Shown here one piece after another: positions 60,301-64,000 of a stretch of DNA of 64,000 bases (positions within the stretch are counted from its first letter, which is position 1; each line of letters begins with the position of its first letter). The DNA lies in the NCBI GenBank assembly GCA_963575745.1, contig CAUYUJ010015695.1, positions 248,001-312,000 of the forward strand. Reading direction: 5' to 3'. A program made the position numbers and the translations under genes. This stretch comes from Prorocentrum cordatum (Eukaryota; Sar; Dinophyceae; Prorocentrales; Prorocentraceae). The notes beneath the pieces were generated by a model. That model saw only the letters and a list, made by a program, of their open reading frames with translations, made no database searches and was not told where the DNA came from.

Positions 60301-63300
60301 CTAGTGATGCTCCTCACAGAATGGCTTTGGAGGCAGGTCCACGGCCTGCACGTACAGCAGCATCTGCCCTTTATCCCTGGCCTCTCGCACGGCCCGATAC
60401 TGCATCTGCCTGTGCACGGCCTCCCAGGCGATGCCCATCTCGAACCCGTCCTTGACAAGGGGGTCCTGCAGCCGCCTGTCGTTCTTACCGGGTCGGACCA
60501 CCCACCCTTGCACCACCCTTTTCTGCTCGGCCGTAAACTTCTTGCCCTGCCTCATGGTCTTCAAGAACCCGGGCATGAAAGGGCAGGGCGCGTGCGGAGT
60601 AACGAAAAGGTCCTTGAAGCGGTGCGTCTCGTACAGAAACATAGCGTGGGTGACACCGTCCAGGAACATGGACTGCCCATTGCGGACGTGAATCGGCGCC
60701 TCGGGCGACTCACGCTGCAGCAAGGAAGACCTTCTGCCCTTGCCGCTCACCGGCCCCAGCTGATAAAAATCCCCCAGGAACATGACAATCGGAATCTTCC
60801 CGAACATGTGCCCCCGCGCCATGTACAGGTTCACATCGCAATTATACTTAGCCTTACGGGCTTTGCACATGCGAAACGATGCAGCGCCGAGAAGCTGGGC
60901 GGCACCATGGACACCTCCTCCACGATGACGGCCTTGAGGTCGTTCATGCGGTCCACGATGTCATCGACTTTCTGCCCCGAGAGCCTAGCGATGGACATGG
61001 CCTGCTGGCCGCTCAGCCCGAAGCCGCTGTGGATCGTCTCCCCCCCGATGACGCGCGCAGCGCTGTTCGACGAGGCCACGGCGATCTCCGATCCCGCGCC
61101 GAACACATCGTTGAGCAGACGTCGCAGCAGTTTCACCACCTCCGTCTTCCCCGTCCCGCCCTCCCCGTGCAGCAGGAGAGCCATCTGCTCCACCGGCTTG
61201 GGGCTTTTTCCGCTGCGCAGATCTTCCTCGTATGCCACGATGGCCTCCACCTGGCCCACGACCAAGGCGACCACCGCCTTCTGTTCTTTATTGAACGTCA
61301 CGGGGTTGTCCGCCCTAGTCGCCACTCGTTAAACAGCCTCTCCGCGATGTCGCGCGCCCGCCGCGGCCGCTTCGCGTCGCCGGCAACCGCGGGCGGCGGC
61401 GGCCGACCAGGCACCAGCACGGCAGGCGCCGAACCCGCGAGGCCGCCCCGCCCGTCGCCATCCCCAGGCAAGCCCTCTGATCCCTTTTTCCTGTATCGGA
61501 ACGCCTTCTTCTGCTGTGCTTTGCCCTCCTCGAACTGAGAGTCGTCCAACTCGAGACCGACGAAGCCGGTCTGCCTTCCAGTACTCGCGGCAGCAGGCGG
61601 CGGCTTATGGTCTTTCGCATAGCCGTCAAGGAAGATATTCTTATAGACCAAGCTTTGCGACGACCCACGAATAAGCTCCAACTGAGCCACCGCGGGCACC
61701 TGACTATCCGGCTCGGCGTGCGCGGGCATCTGTCGGTGCGCCGCCCACGCTTCGTCCGCCTCGCCCTCGTCGACCTCCTGGGCAAAACCATCCAACGCTC
61801 CGCCGCCGGCGCCCGCCCCCTCCTCCTCGTCCGCCTCCCCGGCAGGCCGATTCCCCACGGCCTCCAGCTCAGCAAGCTGCTCGAAATCCTTGGCCTCCGG
61901 ACGGATCTTGGTTCGCGGCCGCCCTTTCGCCTCCGCCTCCACGTCGAGGTTCGTCGCGACCTGGACGGTCCAGCGTGCCATGAACTCGGCGGCGCTGGGG
62001 CGCTGTGCAAAGTAGCCTGGTCGCTCGTCCGGGCCCCGGTTCAGATCGATGTCCTCGATCGTGAACCACTTTCCTGCTCGCCGCTCGCACTCCTCGTACT
62101 GCCTGGACAACGCCACCTGCTTCGCCCACACTCCTCCCAGGCAGGCCGATGCTTCCCGGACGCGTCGACGCCGGCCCTGTAGGGCGCCCAGGCCGCAGCC
62201 CCCTTCTCAGCCGGCTGCAAAGGACGGAAGATCACAGTCTTGAACAGCGCGTTGACCTCTGCCTCTTTCTCCTTCGAAGGCATCGTGAAGCCGAAGAACT
62301 TGGGCACCCTGAACGGCGCGCCGACGCGGAGCTTCTGCACTCGGGAGGCGGCGGCCGGGTGCGTGTCCGCGAACGCGTACGTCTCGAAGTCCTGCGGGTC
62401 GAAGTGGAGCGGGTTGGCCTGCGCGGTGTACACGTACATGGCGTAATGGTACATGCCCATGGACTACAGGGGCTCCCTGTCGCCGCGATGCAGCCAGTCC
62501 ATCTTCATGTCGTGGTCCAGCCGCGCGCTGTATTCGACACCCTGCTGCTGCTCCTGCTCGGGCTGCCCCCCCCCATCAGCACCGGCAGCCGCGCCCTCCC
62601 CGACAACGCCGTCGACGACACGGGCGTGCAGCGTTGCGCGCGCCTCGTCCAGCGCATCCATGACACCGCCGCCCCCCTCGCCGTCCACTTCTCCCGCGGC
62701 CGGCTGGTCCACCTCGATGTGGTCTGCGCGCGGGTCGGTCCAGAAGTCGTCCTTTTTCTGATGAACGGCGGAGCTTGCCTGGTACGCCAGCGCCACGATC
62801 CCCTTGCAATACAGAGTCCAGGTGTCATGGGAGCAATAGCACTCGTGGCCATACTGCATCTGGAACATCATCTCGGGCAGCTTCTTCAGGAGCGCCCGGT
62901 GCGAGCTGGTCGTGAGCTTGATGACAGTTCGCCTGGCAGAGTCGAGCACTCCGCCCCAGCCGCTGCGACGCGCGGCAGCAGCGGCCCGGGCCCCGTCGAC
63001 GTCCTCCTCGCCCTCCGCCTCCGCCGCCTCATCCGCCTCCCGCTCCGCCTTCTGCTGGAGTCGGAGCCACTCCAACCCGGTGCTCTGCGCGTGCAGCACT
63101 CCGAGGTCTCCCGCGATCGGCCCCGCCTTGGTCGTGTAGTCCGTCTGGTAGTGCGCCATATTGATTGCGTCCATGAACACGGCCTCCAGCGAGTGCAACA
63201 CGTGCTCCCGCAGGCTGCCGGGCGGACCGCTGCCGCTCGCGCCAGCAGCTGCGGCGGCTGCGGGCGACGCGGGCGCGCTCGATGCAGGGCTGCCAGACGC

Positions 63301-64000
63301 CGCCGCGCGCGACGCGGCGCGGCCTGGCGCCCGCGACCTCGGCTCTGTCTCGACGGCTGATTCTGGCAGCTCGCGCTCCGCGCGCCGGTCGCTGTAGTAG
63401 CCCAGGCCCTGCTCCCCCCTCTAGAACACGAACCCGGGCCGGCTGCCGTCGTAACACGAAGCCGCGCTGAACCAAGCGATGTCCTCGAATTCCGGCGTCG
63501 GCGGAGGCGGCGGATCCAAGCCATACGCATCGGCCAAATCCCACGGCTCGTCATCCTCTTCTCTGAAGCCCCAGATATCCCCCGCGTTCGGATCGTCCAT
63601 CGTGGTCGGCGCCCCGCCGAGCAAACCTCCTCCCCTGGGCAGGCCGAGGCGGCGCCCCCCGGGCACGCGCCCGCCCCCCGCCGCAGCCGCGCGCGCCGCC
63701 CCCTCGGCCGCCCCGCCCCCGCCCTGCGCTGCGGCCGACGCCCCGGAACCCGTGGAACCTCCGCTCTGCCCAGTGCCCTCGTCGCAACCGGTGCCGCCAG
63801 TCCCGGCGCCAGCCAGCGCGTCCGATGCCTCGCCGACAGGCTCTGCGAACGCACCGGGCTCCGGAGGCGGCGGCACAACAGGGTCGCTGGCGGGCGCGCC
63901 CCCGACGCTGTCGTCGCCCGGCAGGTCGAGCACCACGCGGTCCAGTCACTGGACGTCCAGGTTGCTCCGCAGACACACCTGGCCCACAGGGTTCGTGCTC
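60301..64000 (-). pseudogene. Decayed Rep-helicase part of ORF2, unit 2
   Basis: Compared with unit 1, nonsense codons lie at 60301-60303, 62464-62466, 63421-63423 and 63946-63948 (minus-strand TAG, TAG, TAG, TGA), and single-base deletions near 60898, 61320 and 62130. The surviving open pieces are 60301-60870 (helicase DFYQLGPV region), 60831-61325 (Walker A GEGGTGKTEV and VEEVSMV), 61298-62131, 62041-62460, 62464-63420 (HYQTDYTTK) and 63424-63945. The sequence is otherwise almost unchanged, so loss of function is recent and the protein cannot be made from this copy. Confidence 0.85.

Larger units (their letters stand above)
54050..64000 (-). mobile_element. Giant Helitron-like element, unit 2 (partial)
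   Basis: It matches unit 1 from its 3' end with an offset of about 19,905 bases and only a few differences per kb in the stretches compared by eye. It is joined to unit 1 without intervening host DNA. The window ends within the Rep-domain region, before the zinc-binding block. Its coding part is disabled by at least seven changes. Confidence 0.85.

Overview
The window looks like nuclear DNA of a protist, most likely a dinoflagellate. It contains no ordinary host gene that I can recognise, only mobile elements, their remnants and satellite DNA. The dinoflagellate assignment is an inference. It rests on the style of the LINE proteins, very large intron-free GC-rich element ORFs, helicase-associated repeats fused to an element protein, and massive repeat nesting. 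No rRNA, tRNA or CRISPR array was seen.

Bases 1-34143 are a mosaic of moderate base composition. A 160-bp tandem repeat opens the window (1-718). The rest is built from two recurring cassette types. Type A is about 1.1-1.4 kb: a hairpin, the inverted-repeat end CTCGTAGAGCTTCC, an array of a satellite of about 177 bp, a conserved tail of about 200-280 bp, and the opposite end GGAAGCTCTACGAG. Type B is about 0.3-0.4 kb, with ends CCTCGTAGAGCTC and GAGCTCTACGAGG and the same kind of hairpin at one end. Some 29 intact or broken hairpins occur in these 34 kb and none was noticed in the other 30 kb. Three fragments of LINE-type retrotransposons (2750-4387 minus, 11613-13653 plus, 18921-21060 minus) lie inside the loop of this hairpin, all in the same orientation relative to it. 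Two of them encode RNase H motifs in circularly permuted order.

Bases 34144-54049 are one complete unit, about 19.9 kb, of a giant GC-rich Helitron-like element coded on the minus strand. In coding order it has: a short leader; ORF1 (536 aa, unknown, possibly a cysteine protease); ORF2, which overlaps ORF1 as ATGA; and about 2.5 kb of TG/CA-alternating noncoding DNA with three GC-rich foldbacks. ORF2 is a polyprotein of more than 5000 residues. It carries helicase-associated repeats, acidic tracts, zinc-finger-like modules, a DUF6570-like block, a Rep nuclease with HUH and a two-tyrosine motif, a PIF1-type helicase and a ubiquitin-specific protease (USP, family C19). In this copy ORF2 is broken by two frame changes (near 51822 and 39735).

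Bases 54050-64000 are the start of a second unit joined head to tail to the first. It is nearly identical but decayed: four nonsense codons and three one-base deletions were found by comparing the two copies. It keeps the helicase-USP junction open, which shows that the fusion is ancestral. The first unit is inserted into a type B cassette at 34143/34144.
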